In this document: positions 44,476 to 53,316 of the stretch, one piece after another | Layout of the letters: the number at the start of each line of letters is the position of its first letter | How positions within the stretch are numbered: position 1 is the first letter of the stretch | NCBI GenBank assembly: GCA_019422525.1 | Contig: JAHZDE010000009.1 | Coordinates: 41,929-105,928, forward strand | Reading direction: 5' to 3' | DNA: 64,000 nt | Source: Clostridiales bacterium | GTDB lineage: Bacteria > Bacillota > Clostridia > Oscillospirales > Acutalibacteraceae | Position numbers and translations under genes: made by a program | Notes under the pieces: generated by a model | What the model saw: only the letters and a program-made list of their open reading frames with translations | What the model was told of the DNA's origin: nothing | The model's database searches: none

Positions 44476-44548
44476 ACTCCCCACCAGTCAGTCAAGGATG
44501 GCAAAAGCCCTTTTGTCTCCTTGATGGACCAATGGGGAGTTTTTTTTA
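44476..44548. terminator. Terminator between thiE-thiD and the acyl-CoA ligase gene
   Basis: Outer stem ACTCCCCA...TGGGGAGT with an inner TCAAGGA...TCCTTGA stem, followed by eight T on the plus strand and A-rich sequence on the other side. It serves two converging genes. Confidence 0.85.
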
Positions 44549-44567
44549 TTTTATTAAGATGTAACAG

Positions 44568-46211
44568 TTACTGGTCTGCCCCGCCACGAATATCAATCCG
44601 GCGAATCTTTCCACTAATGGTCTTGGGCAGCTCTTTCACAAACTCAATTACACGGGGATACTTATAAGGAGCAGTCTGTTTCTTCACGTAAGTCTGGAGC
44701 TCCTTTTTCAGCTCTTCGCTGGCTTCATATTCCTTGGTGAGCACAATAGTCGCTTTGACTACCTGACCACGAACGGGGTCCGGTACACCGGTAATGGCAC
44801 ATTCCAGCACAGCCGGATGCTCCATCAATACGCTTTCGATCTCGAACGGCCCAATGCGGTAGCCAGAAGACTTGATAATATCATCATTACGGCCAATATA
44901 CCAGAAATAGCCATCCTCATCCCGCCAGGCAGTATCGCCGGTGTGATAAATATCGTTGCTCCACACACTGTCAGTGCGCTCTTTATCCCGGTAATAGCCG
45001 TTGAACAGACCCGCAGGCTTTTTGCCGGGGGTACGAATGACGATTTCACCCACTTCGCCTGTGGGGACAGAATTCCCTTCCCGGTCCACCAAGTCCACCT
45101 GATAAGCCGGGTTCGGCATACCGGTAGAGCCGGGCTTGGGGTTAGTGCCGATGGGGTTAAAGAGTACCAGCGTAGTTTCACTTTGGCCAAAGCCCTCCAT
45201 CAGTTTGAGGCCTGTAGCTTTATAGAACTGGTTAAACACTTCGGGATTCAGCGGCTCGCCGGCAATACAGGCATATTTCAGGGAAGAAAGGTCATATTTG
45301 GACAAATCTTCCTTGATAAAGAACCGGTACATCGTGGGCGGCGCACAGAAAGTGGTAATTTTATATTTGGCAAACAAGGGCAGAATAGCCTCTGCATGGA
45401 ATCGGTCAAAGTCACAGACAAAGATGCCGGCTTCCATAAACCACTGACCATACAGTTTGCCCCACATCGACTTCATCCAGCCGGTATCGGAGATGGTGAG
45501 ATGCAGGCCGTCGGGCACCACATTCTGCCAGTATTTGGCGGTGACAATATGGGAAATGGGATAGGTAAAGTCGTGGCATACCATTTTGGGCATTCCGGTA
45601 GTACCAGAAGTAAAATAAATCAGCATGGGGTCTTCTGCTGCTGTTTCCACTCGCTGCATACTGTCGGAAAACTTGAGGTACTCTGTGTCAAAGTTTGCCC
45701 AGTCCTTATATTTGCCGTGGACGCTGATTTTAATTTCCACAGTGGGGCAATCCCCCATAGCGGATTCTACATGCTCCGTAACATCCCCATCGGTAGTGCA
45801 GATGACCGCTTTGATTCCTGCAGCATTGCAGCGATAGGAGATATCCTTTTTGGTCAGCTGGTTCGTGGCGGGAATTCCGATAGCGCCCAGCTTGTGAAGT
45901 CCCAAAAGGGCAAACCAGAATTGATAATGCCGCTTTAAAATCAGCAGTACCCGGTCGCCCCGGCTGATTCCGAGAGAAGCAAAAAAGTTTGCCGCCCGGT
46001 TGCTGGCTTTTGAAATATCAGAGAAAGAAAAGGTGTGCTCTTCCCCGCTTTCGTTACACCACAGCATGGCCCGGCGCAGCGGTTCAGCCTGTGCGATGGT
46101 GTCCACCACGTCATAGGCAAAGTTAAAATTTTCTCCATATACCGGCTCAAACCCTACAAGCTTTCCGTCATAAAAGGTTTCCCGGCAATATTTCTGATGG
46201 ATATTCAGCAT
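44568..46211 (-). CDS. AMP-forming acyl-CoA synthetase
   Basis: 547-aa ANL-superfamily ligase that activates a carboxylic acid as acyl-AMP and then acyl-CoA. AMP-binding loop YFTSGTTGMPK, then EGFGQSETT, YHTGDTAWRDEDG and the hinge region DDIIKSSGYRIGPFEIES; the catalytic lysine lies in TISGKIRR. It resembles the acetyl/medium-chain (MACS-like) branch. The gene start overlaps the XRE-cupin regulator by 7 bases, so the regulator likely controls or senses this reaction. Exact acid unknown. Confidence 0.92.
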   Translation of the reverse strand: MLNIHQKYCRETFYDGKLVGFEPVYGENFNFAYDVVDTIAQAEPLRRAMLWCNESGEEHTFSFSDISKASNRAANFFASLGISRGDRVLLILKRHYQFWFALLGLHKLGAIGIPATNQLTKKDISYRCNAAGIKAVICTTDGDVTEHVESAMGDCPTVEIKISVHGKYKDWANFDTEYLKFSDSMQRVETAAEDPMLIYFTSGTTGMPKMVCHDFTYPISHIVTAKYWQNVVPDGLHLTISDTGWMKSMWGKLYGQWFMEAGIFVCDFDRFHAEAILPLFAKYKITTFCAPPTMYRFFIKEDLSKYDLSSLKYACIAGEPLNPEVFNQFYKATGLKLMEGFGQSETTLVLFNPIGTNPKPGSTGMPNPAYQVDLVDREGNSVPTGEVGEIVIRTPGKKPAGLFNGYYRDKERTDSVWSNDIYHTGDTAWRDEDGYFWYIGRNDDIIKSSGYRIGPFEIESVLMEHPAVLECAITGVPDPVRGQVVKATIVLTKEYEASEELKKELQTYVKKQTAPYKYPRVIEFVKELPKTISGKIRRIDIRGGADQ

Positions 46212-46792
46212 GACTCCTCTTCCTCCTGGTCTTTGATGACAATAGCAAGAAATTGGCAGGGTTCCCCACCGGTGGCAATCATGCCGTGACCCCGGCCGGA
46301 ATCATAAAAAATGGCGTCTCCGGCCTTCAACAGCTCGGTATGGGTTTCCATCTGTACCTTTAATTCTCCGGACAGGATATAGTCAAACTCCTGACCGGCA
46401 TGGGTGGACAGGGCAATCGGTGCTTCCTGCTCTTCGGGAATATAGGGTGCTGTAACCAGGAATGGCTCGGCCAGCTTATGCTTTAAGCGATAGCCCAAAT
46501 GTTTATAGGTAAAGCCTTTGCGACGGCGCATATCCAGCCCTTCGTCCTTTCGTACAATGCAGTAAAAGGACAGATGGGGGTCCTGACCGGTCAACAGCTC
46601 TACAATATCTACGCCAAACTTATCGGCACATTTGTACAGAAAGGTAAAGTTGAAATCCTTCTTCCCTTCCTCGCAGGCCTGATACTCTTCTACAGAGACA
46701 TCCAGCGCCTGTGCCATTTCCTCAATGGTGAATTCACAAATCTCACGCAGGGCTCGGATACGCTCGGAAATTTCCAGTACTCTTGCTTCCAT
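46205..46792 (-). CDS. XRE-cupin transcriptional regulator
   Basis: 195-aa regulator with an N-terminal helix-turn-helix (residues about 8-62: IRALREICEFTIEEMAQAL) and a C-terminal cupin (about 110-190: HAGQEFDYILSGELKVQ). Start ATG at 46792 is preferred over a GTG at 46801, which would sit directly on the GGGG site. It overlaps the acyl-CoA synthetase gene, a pairing often seen in gut Clostridia. The cupin probably binds a small ligand, which is not known. Confidence 0.9.
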   Translation of the reverse strand: MEARVLEISERIRALREICEFTIEEMAQALDVSVEEYQACEEGKKDFNFTFLYKCADKFGVDIVELLTGQDPHLSFYCIVRKDEGLDMRRRKGFTYKHLGYRLKHKLAEPFLVTAPYIPEEQEAPIALSTHAGQEFDYILSGELKVQMETHTELLKAGDAIFYDSGRGHGMIATGGEPCQFLAIVIKDQEEEESC

Positions 46793-46863
46793 ATGGGTCA
46801 CAGCCCCTTTCGTATGTTATTTTTTACGGTAACGGATTTTTTATGTTCGCGTCTCCCCGCCAA

Positions 46864-49269
46864 TTATTTCGCGACAATGTTCACCAGCTTGCCGGGAACA
46901 TAGATTTCTTTCACGATGCGCTTGCCGGCAATCTCTGCGGCAATCTTTGCGTCAGCCTTGGCCGCTGCAATAGCGTCTTCTTTGGAAATATCTGCAGCAA
47001 CCTGCATACGGGCGCGAAGTTTGCCGTTAATCTGTACCACGATTTCAACGGTTGCGTCTTTGCACTTGGCTTCGTCATATACCGGCCATGCAGCTACCGA
47101 TGCCATTCCTTCGCCCAGTGCGTTTGCTTCCCACACTTCTTCGGTGATGTGCGGGGCAAAGGGATTCAGCAGCAGAGTGAAAATCTTCAGCTCTTCTTTG
47201 GTGACGGAACCCTTGTCGGCAATTTCGTTAATCAAGGCCATCAAAGCAGCAATAGCCGTGTTAAATTTCAAGCTTTCAATATCCTCGGTGACCTTCTTGA
47301 TGGTCTTGTGGAAAACGGTCTCCATTTCAGGACGCAGGCCACCTTCGGTCAGGATTTCCTGCAAATTCCAGTAACGGTCCAGGAAACGGCGGCAGCCGCG
47401 CAGGCTGTTGATGTTCCACGGTGCAGCCTTCTCAAAGTCGCCGATGAACATTTCATACAGACGCAGGGTATCGGCGCCGTACTCATTGACAATATCATCC
47501 GGGTTCACCACGTTGCCGCGGGACTTACTCATCTTTTCGCCGTTGTCGCCCAGAATCATGCCGTGGCTGGTGCGCTTAGCATAAGGCTCAGAAGTGGGAA
47601 CCACACCGATGTCATACAGGAACTTGTGCCAGAAACGGCTGTACAGCAGGTGCAGAGTGGTGTGCTCCATGCCGCCATTGTACCAGTCTACCCGGTTCCA
47701 GTAATCCAAGGCCTCTTTGCCTACCGGCGCCTTGTCGTTGTGGGGGTCCATATACCGCAGGAAGTACCAGGAAGAACCGGCCCACTGAGGCATGGTGTCG
47801 GTCTCACGACGGGCAGGACCGCCGCAGTGCGGGCAAGTGGTGTTTACCCAATCGGTCATGTGGGCCAAGGGAGATTCACCGTTATCGGTGGGCTCATAGG
47901 ACTTTACGTTGGGCAGGGTCAGAGGCAGCTGGTCCTCGGGCAGGGGCACCCAGCCGCACTTCTCGCAGTATACCACGGGAATCGGCTCGCCCCAATAACG
48001 CTGACGGGAGAACACCCAGTCACGGAGCTTGAAATTCACCTTCTCATGGCCGATGCCCTTTTCGGTGAGGTATTCAATAATGCGCTTTTTGGCGTCTTCC
48101 ACACTCAGGCCGTCCAAAATGCCGGAGTTGACCATGACGCCGGTTTCGCAGTCGGTAAAGGCTTCCTTCTCCACGTCGCCGCCCTTAACCACTTCGATAA
48201 TGGGCAGATTAAATTTCTTTGCAAACTCCCAGTCGCGGGTATCGTGGGCAGGCACAGCCATAATGGCGCCGGTGCCGTAGGATACCAGCACATAGTCGGA
48301 AATGAAAATCGGGATTTCTTTACCGGTCAGCGGGTTAATGGCGGAAACGCCGTCCAAACGCACACCGGTTTTCTCTTTGACTACCTCGGTGCGCTCAAAG
48401 TCGGACTTTCGGGCGGCTTCGGCCTGATAGGCGCGGATTTCGTCCATATTGCTGAGCTTGTCCGCCCACTTTTCCAGATAGGGGTGCTCAGGGGAAACTA
48501 CCATGTAGGTGGCGCCATACAGGGTGTCGGGACGGGTGGTGTAAACCGTCAGTTTGTCGCCGGCAGTGGTGGCAAAGTCCACCTCCGCGCCGGTGGAGCG
48601 GCCAATCCAGTTAATCTGCTGGGCCTTTACCCGCTCAGGATAGTCCACCTGTGCCAAGTCGTCAATCAGGCGCTGGGCATAGGCGGTGATTTTCAGCATC
48701 CACTGGGACTTGACCTTGCGGACCACTTCGCTGCCGCAGCGCTCGCACACGCCGTTGACCACTTCTTCGTTGGCCAGCACGCACTTACAGGAAGTACACC
48801 AGTTCACAGCCATTTCCTTCTTATAGGCCAGGCCGTGCTTCAGCAGCTGGAGGAAAATCCACTGGGTCCACTTGTAATACTCGGGGTCGGTGGTATTGAT
48901 TTCACGGCTCCAGTCAAAGGAGATGCCCAGGGACTGAATCTGCTTTTTAAACCGGGCAATATTCTTCTTGGTCACCTCTGCGGGATGCACGTGATTCTTA
49001 ATGGCATAGTTCTCCGTGGGCAGGCCGAAAGCGTCCCAGCCGATAGGATACAGCACATTGTAGCCCTGCATCCGGCGCTTTCTGGAAACAATGTCCAGAG
49101 CAGTGTAGGGGCGGGGATGTCCCACATGCAGGCCCTGTCCGGAAGGATAGGGGAATTCCACCAGTGTATAATATTTGGGCTTGTCGGAATCATTGGAGGC
49201 ATGGAAAACACCGGCCTCTTCCCATTTTTCCTGCCACTTGGGTTCAATTGCTTTGGGATCGTATTTCAT
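46864..49269 (-). CDS. leuS: Leucyl-tRNA synthetase
   Basis: 801-aa class I aminoacyl-tRNA synthetase. HIGH motif as HVGHPRPYT (near residue 50), KMSKS motif as GEKMSKSRGN, an inserted CP1 editing domain (TTRPDTLYGATYMV) and a zinc-type Cys set (CTSCKCVLANEEVVNGVCERCG). Length is normal. It follows rsfS, and the operon leader upstream of yqeK is a leucine-type T-box, so expression should rise when tRNA-Leu is uncharged. Confidence 0.99.
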   Translation of the reverse strand: MKYDPKAIEPKWQEKWEEAGVFHASNDSDKPKYYTLVEFPYPSGQGLHVGHPRPYTALDIVSRKRRMQGYNVLYPIGWDAFGLPTENYAIKNHVHPAEVTKKNIARFKKQIQSLGISFDWSREINTTDPEYYKWTQWIFLQLLKHGLAYKKEMAVNWCTSCKCVLANEEVVNGVCERCGSEVVRKVKSQWMLKITAYAQRLIDDLAQVDYPERVKAQQINWIGRSTGAEVDFATTAGDKLTVYTTRPDTLYGATYMVVSPEHPYLEKWADKLSNMDEIRAYQAEAARKSDFERTEVVKEKTGVRLDGVSAINPLTGKEIPIFISDYVLVSYGTGAIMAVPAHDTRDWEFAKKFNLPIIEVVKGGDVEKEAFTDCETGVMVNSGILDGLSVEDAKKRIIEYLTEKGIGHEKVNFKLRDWVFSRQRYWGEPIPVVYCEKCGWVPLPEDQLPLTLPNVKSYEPTDNGESPLAHMTDWVNTTCPHCGGPARRETDTMPQWAGSSWYFLRYMDPHNDKAPVGKEALDYWNRVDWYNGGMEHTTLHLLYSRFWHKFLYDIGVVPTSEPYAKRTSHGMILGDNGEKMSKSRGNVVNPDDIVNEYGADTLRLYEMFIGDFEKAAPWNINSLRGCRRFLDRYWNLQEILTEGGLRPEMETVFHKTIKKVTEDIESLKFNTAIAALMALINEIADKGSVTKEELKIFTLLLNPFAPHITEEVWEANALGEGMASVAAWPVYDEAKCKDATVEIVVQINGKLRARMQVAADISKEDAIAAAKADAKIAAEIAGKRIVKEIYVPGKLVNIVAK

Positions 49270-49312
49270 AATCGGGGATGCTCCTTTTATATCATAAAAT
49301 TCGGTTTTACTA

Positions 49313-49669
49313 TTATGCTTCTTCAGAAAGCCCTGTGTCTACCTCTTCCCCGTCCTGCCACAGACGGTCAAGGTCATAGAAGCTGCGGGATTCCTGGGTG
49401 AATACATGTACCACCACGCTGCCGTAATCCAGCAGTATCCAGGAATTGGAATTATAGCCCTCGATATGGCCGGGGGCAACGCCTTTTTCCTTGAGCTGAT
49501 ATTCCACTTCATCGGCCAGCGCTTTGACCTGGGTGTTGCTGGTACCGGTGGCGATGACGAAATAATCCGCAATGACGGAAAGCTCCGCAATGTGCAAAAT
49601 TTTCAGGTTCAGGGCTTTTTTGCTGTCCAGCGCTTTGGCAGCGGCTTTGGCCAGTTCCAGTTCTGTCAT
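49313..49669 (-). CDS. rsfS: Ribosomal silencing factor RsfS
   Basis: 118-aa protein that binds L14 and blocks subunit joining during starvation. YFVIATGTSNTQVKALADEV and GYNSNSWILLDYGSVVVHVF are the conserved blocks. It sits between yqeK and leuS on the minus strand. Confidence 0.96.
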   Translation of the reverse strand: MTELELAKAAAKALDSKKALNLKILHIAELSVIADYFVIATGTSNTQVKALADEVEYQLKEKGVAPGHIEGYNSNSWILLDYGSVVVHVFTQESRSFYDLDRLWQDGEEVDTGLSEEA

Positions 49670-49690
49670 AGCTTTGTTTCCTTCCTTATA

Positions 49691-50335
49691 TCATTTTCTT
49701 TTAATCGCTTCGGTTTCAAAATGCTCGGGATGCATCAGCACCCAGTTAAAGGCGGCTACCGTATCGGGATGAATGGGCACTTCCTGCTCCGCCAAATCCT
49801 TGATGGAAAACGAAAGCCCTTCTATCATGGCAAGGCGCAAATCCCGCCGGGCTTTCTCCCGCATCCTCTCCACGCCCGGATAGTCCCTGTCGGCAGAAGT
49901 AAAGTCTGCAATGAAAATAACCCTCTCCAAGGGGCTCATGCCGGCCCGGCCCACGGTGTGGTAATAGACGGCGTTGAGCATGTCCCGGTCGTGGATTTGC
50001 AGCTTCTCCTGCATATAGGCCATGCCGCTGAAAGCGTGATAGAGCTTTTTGGCGCCCTGCTCCACTTCGGACATATGGATGCCCGCTTTTTCAATCAGCG
50101 TCAACTGTTCGGCGGGGGTGGAATCCTTCATACAATCGTGAAGCACCCCGGCCTCGGCGGCCTTTTTCGGGTCTGCGCCATATTTTTCCGCCAAAATCAC
50201 CGCCTCATAGGCCACATTGATACTGTGGCGATAGCGATAGTCGCTGAGCAGCGGCCGTATGTTTTCGGCATAGGCTTTTGCGGTGGGGAAGCGTGCAAAC
50301 AGGGCTTCTTCCCTCTCCCGGTCTTTTTTACCCAT
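49691..50335 (-). CDS. yqeK: Symmetrical Ap4A hydrolase-type HD protein YqeK
   Basis: 214-aa HD-domain hydrolase; YqeK proteins split diadenosine tetraphosphate. Metal ligands are visible in YRYRHSINV, GVLHDCMKD, LYHAFSG and VYYHTVG, followed by FIADFTSADRDYPGVE. Start ATG 50335 follows AAGGGAG; the open frame further up runs through the T-box. It has an extra ~20-residue basic/acidic N-terminus. First gene after the T-box. nadD, its common neighbour elsewhere, is at 18234 instead. Confidence 0.93.
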   Translation of the reverse strand: MGKKDREREEALFARFPTAKAYAENIRPLLSDYRYRHSINVAYEAVILAEKYGADPKKAAEAGVLHDCMKDSTPAEQLTLIEKAGIHMSEVEQGAKKLYHAFSGMAYMQEKLQIHDRDMLNAVYYHTVGRAGMSPLERVIFIADFTSADRDYPGVERMREKARRDLRLAMIEGLSFSIKDLAEQEVPIHPDTVAAFNWVLMHPEHFETEAIKRK

Positions 50336-50359
50336 ATGATTTTCTCCCTTCCGGCAAAT

Positions 50360-50398
50360 AAAAGTAAACCCCGGATACAGCCTGTGCCGTATCCGGGG
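50360..50398 (-). terminator. T-box terminator
   Basis: Ten-pair stem CCCCGGATAC with GTATCCGGGG followed by TTTACTTTTATTT on the minus strand, directly after the T-box sequence. It competes with the antiterminator. Confidence 0.9.
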
Positions 50399-50632
50399 CG
50401 AAACAATTCCTGTCCGCGGTACCACCCTGATTCAGCCGCAGTATGCCTTGCGGCCCTCGTGGGACTTTACAAAATCCCGGGCGGGTAACGGGGCCAACCG
50501 CCTGCCCCTTATCCGGGCAGAGACTCCGGGGTGAGTATCCACAGCAGGCGTCTGCCGGCTTCCACCAGCCGCCGGCTCTCTGCAAGGCGTATCTGCTGTC
50601 TTATCCCCTTCACAGTCTTTAAAACCATATTA
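50399..50632 (-). promoter_or_regulatory. T-box leader, leucine type
   Basis: The minus strand carries the T-box core AGGGTGGTACCGCGG (50414-50428) and the Stem I elements CAGAGAGCCGG and GGTGGAAGCCGG. The specifier loop sequence ATACTCACC holds CUC (50533-50535), a Leu codon. The bulge reads UGGU, whose variable base U pairs with A73, as found in tRNA-Leu. Both point to leucine, matching leuS downstream. Confidence 0.92.
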
Positions 50633-50638
50633 GTATTT

Positions 50639-50668
50639 ATTATAAACTACCCCATTCCCCCCTGTCAA
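50639..50668 (-). promoter_or_regulatory. Promoter of the T-box operon
   Basis: TTGACA (50663-50668), an 18-base spacer and TATAAT (50639-50644) on the minus strand. The start falls at the 5' end of Stem I. Confidence 0.85.
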
Positions 50669-50714
50669 GGGATGGGCGTCATTTTCTCATTGAGGGCAAG
50701 GCCGGGTGGGTGGA

Positions 50715-53150
50715 TTACCGTTTTGTAAGCGCTGCACGGGCAATGTCGCGTCTTCGGGCAAAGATGGGAACAGACGGATATTGCTCGGAGAGTTTTGTCC
50801 AAATCTCCAGCGCTTTTTGTAAATAGGCAATTGATTCATCAATCCGGGTGTGGGTATCATCGCTGTTTTGAAAGCTGTTTGAAAGGGAAGGATACAGTTT
50901 GGCTAATTGTTGTTCCAAGACTTTCTGCTTTTGCTGCAAGTAAATGACCGAATCATCCAGCGTTCCCAGCTTATAATAGGAAAGTGCCAAGTCATCCCGC
51001 GCTTCGGGTGTGGGTGCTTCTTCTGCAAGCTGTTTGCTGATTTCCAAATCCAGCTCATAATACTTTTTGGCTGCCGGGATATCCTCTCCTGCCTTACAGA
51101 TGTTTCCCATTTTCTCATAGCTGATAGACAACCCTCGATGGTTTTGTATGGTTGGCGATTCCTCTGATAGTTGTTTACTGATTTCCAATGAAACCTCATA
51201 ATACTTTTTGGCTGCCGGGATATCCCCTTTTGCCTTCAAGATGTCTCCCATTCTCTCATAGCTGATGGACAAATCCCGGCGCATCTGAATGGTCGGGGAT
51301 TCCTCTGATAGTTGTTTGCTGATTTCCAATGAAACCTCATAATACTTTCGCGCGGCCGGGATATTTCCTTCTGCCTTCAAGATATCACCCATTTTCTCAT
51401 AGCTGATGGACAACCCCCGGCGGTTTTGTATGGTTGGCGATTCCTCTGCAAGCTGTTTGCTGATTTCCAAGAAAAGTTCATAAAACTTCTGGGCGGCCGA
51501 GATATCCCCTTCTGCCTCACAGATGCCTCCCATTCTCTCATAGCTGATGGATAGGCTCCGGCGCATCTGGATTGTCGGCGATTCCTCTGCAAGCTGTTTG
51601 TTGATTTTCAAAGCAAGCTCATAATACTTTCGGGCGGCCGGGATATCCCCTTCTGCCTTTAAGATATCTCCCATTCTCTCATAGCTGACAGACAAATCTC
51701 GGCGACTCTGAATTGTCAGCGATTTCTCCGCAAGCTGTTGGAATATATCTATTTCCAGCTCATAATATTTCCGGACGGCTGGGATATCCCCTTCTGCCTT
51801 TAAGATGTCTCCGAGCTTATTATAGCTGACAGCTACATATCGATGTGCAGAAGAAAACTGATACTTTTCCCACGCTGTTTTGCAAAGGGGCAGCAGCTTG
51901 GTTTCCCAAACCCACCGCCAGTTAGAAATCTCTTCCAGCTCTTTATAAAAATCGCCCAAATCCCACCAAGCATTGGTGAGTTCAAGGAAGGTATCCTCTG
52001 TTTGAGTTTCTTCCCATGCCTTTTCCCTAATCTCCACCAGCTTTTTTTGCCAGTCGATAGCCTTGTGAGAATCCCTCTTCACGCCTTCGCCGGAATGGTA
52101 CATGGAAACAAGCTTTTCCATGGCCGGCTCATAGCCCTGCTGGGCTGCGCCCCGGATGAGTGTTTCTGCCCGGTAATGGTCTACTTCCACGTCAATACCC
52201 GCCAAATAAGCAAGGCCGATAAAAAAGTTGTGCTGGGCATCGTCATCATTTTCCCGGATAGCCACCTCCCGCAGGGCGGCGCTCAAACTCTCCGTCAAGG
52301 CTGGAGTATCTTCCCCATTGGTGCAGGAGGGCATGGACTCATAATAGCTTTCCAGCTCCGGACGACCGGTGGGCGTCATTTCCACTGGCAGGATGGGCTT
52401 CCCGGCCGCTTTTGCCATGGGATACTCAGTGGTCATCACATAGTTGGGGTTTTCCAGCAGACTGGGCGTGACAACCAAGGTGAAGAGCTTACTCTTTTGA
52501 AGCGCGTCTATAATGGCCTGATTAAAGTTTTCGCCCGGGACTAAAAACTCATCGTACCAGATGGCAATGTCCCGGCAGAATTCGTTTTGATGGATAAGAC
52601 GCATGAGCTTTTGGGCTTCCCGGCGGTCCTTTTTTCGATAGCTGAGAAAAATATAAGCGTCAAAGGCTGCCCGCACCTTTGCTGCCAATTCATCGCCCAC
52701 CAGCACAGAATCCAAAAACTTTTGCAGCTTTTCTTCAAAGGGAATAGCTGTGCTGTCGTGGGCGTTTGCGTCCAAAAACTGCAAGTCACCGAATTTTTCC
52801 TGAAACTTTTCTTCCAGCCCCGATTCCTGCATCAAAGGCAGCACCGGGATGTGGTGCTCGATGGCAAAGGGAAACTCCTTGTCCATGGCCCGGTTGGGCT
52901 GAGTCAGCAGCCGCTCGGTTACCGGCATAACAAAAAGCTGCATTTGGGAAAGGTCGGCAGAAAGCTCCTCCCAATTATAGGGCGCTTCCGGCTCGGCATC
53001 GTACCAAATAGCACAGTTTTGCAGCGCTAAAATCTGCTGGCTGATGGGCTTTAGAAAGAACTCCTGCTCTTTGGGATGGCAGCAAAAATAAACCCGGGGC
53101 TTTCCCTGGGGGCTGGCGCTTCCACGAGTGAGATATTGAAGTTTTGACAT
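50715..53150 (-). CDS. Tandem-TIR, Sel1 and TPR repeat protein, copy A (6 full units)
   Basis: 811 aa, no signal peptide or membrane helix. TIR-like domain 1 is about 18-108 (KPRVYFCCHP, CAIWYD, LSQMQLFVMPVTERLL, E92 in MDKEFPFA); TIR domain 2 is about 165-258 (AYIFLSYRKKDRREA, IAIWYDEFLVPGENF, KLFTLVVTPSLLENP, E242 in TTEYPMA). E92 and E242 fall where TIR NADases keep the catalytic Glu. A Sel1-like segment (about 305-372) and six 47-residue TPR-like units (439-720) follow, then a degenerate end. ATG follows GGGGG. NAD cleavage or signalling in defence is an inference; function unknown. Confidence 0.88.
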   Translation of the reverse strand: MSKLQYLTRGSASPQGKPRVYFCCHPKEQEFFLKPISQQILALQNCAIWYDAEPEAPYNWEELSADLSQMQLFVMPVTERLLTQPNRAMDKEFPFAIEHHIPVLPLMQESGLEEKFQEKFGDLQFLDANAHDSTAIPFEEKLQKFLDSVLVGDELAAKVRAAFDAYIFLSYRKKDRREAQKLMRLIHQNEFCRDIAIWYDEFLVPGENFNQAIIDALQKSKLFTLVVTPSLLENPNYVMTTEYPMAKAAGKPILPVEMTPTGRPELESYYESMPSCTNGEDTPALTESLSAALREVAIRENDDDAQHNFFIGLAYLAGIDVEVDHYRAETLIRGAAQQGYEPAMEKLVSMYHSGEGVKRDSHKAIDWQKKLVEIREKAWEETQTEDTFLELTNAWWDLGDFYKELEEISNWRWVWETKLLPLCKTAWEKYQFSSAHRYVAVSYNKLGDILKAEGDIPAVRKYYELEIDIFQQLAEKSLTIQSRRDLSVSYERMGDILKAEGDIPAARKYYELALKINKQLAEESPTIQMRRSLSISYERMGGICEAEGDISAAQKFYELFLEISKQLAEESPTIQNRRGLSISYEKMGDILKAEGNIPAARKYYEVSLEISKQLSEESPTIQMRRDLSISYERMGDILKAKGDIPAAKKYYEVSLEISKQLSEESPTIQNHRGLSISYEKMGNICKAGEDIPAAKKYYELDLEISKQLAEEAPTPEARDDLALSYYKLGTLDDSVIYLQQKQKVLEQQLAKLYPSLSNSFQNSDDTHTRIDESIAYLQKALEIWTKLSEQYPSVPIFARRRDIARAALTKR
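50991..51836 (-). repeat. Six 141-base TPR-coding repeats, copy A
   Basis: Units of 47 codons of the pattern LSISYERMGDILKAEGD, then AARKYYE and KQLAEESPT. The units are close to each other in DNA as well as protein, with the same phrases recurring every 141 bases, which suggests recent duplication or conversion. Confidence 0.92.
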
Positions 53151-53198
53151 AAAGATACCCCCTTCTACTGTTTGTTTGATTATTCTACCTCATGTACT

Positions 53199-53227
53199 AT
53201 CATACAAGGATTTCTTATCGAGTACAA
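53199..53227 (-). promoter_or_regulatory. Conserved promoter, TIR-TPR copy A
   Basis: TTGTAC (53222-53227), a 17-base spacer and TATGAT (53199-53204) on the minus strand. The same layout and flanking bases recur in front of copies B and C. Confidence 0.75.
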
Positions 53228-53268
53228 CTATATAATAAAGTTTCTTTTGTTTTTTCGCCAAAAAACAG

Positions 53269-53310
53269 CAAAAAGCCGGAGTGCCATGGAAACGGACGGC
53301 ATTCCGGCTT
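53269..53310 (-). terminator. Terminator of TIR-TPR copy B
   Basis: Minus-strand stem AAGCCGGA-TGCC with GGCA-TCCGGCTT, followed by TTTTTGCTG, just after the copy B stop and upstream of the copy A promoter. It makes the two genes separate units. Confidence 0.8.
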
Positions 53311-53316
53311 GGTGAT

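Noticed and set aside
46783..49401. 872-codon open frame on the plus strand opposite leuS
   Set aside because: It is fully antisense to a clear leuS and has no recognisable domain, no ribosome binding site and a shadow-like composition.
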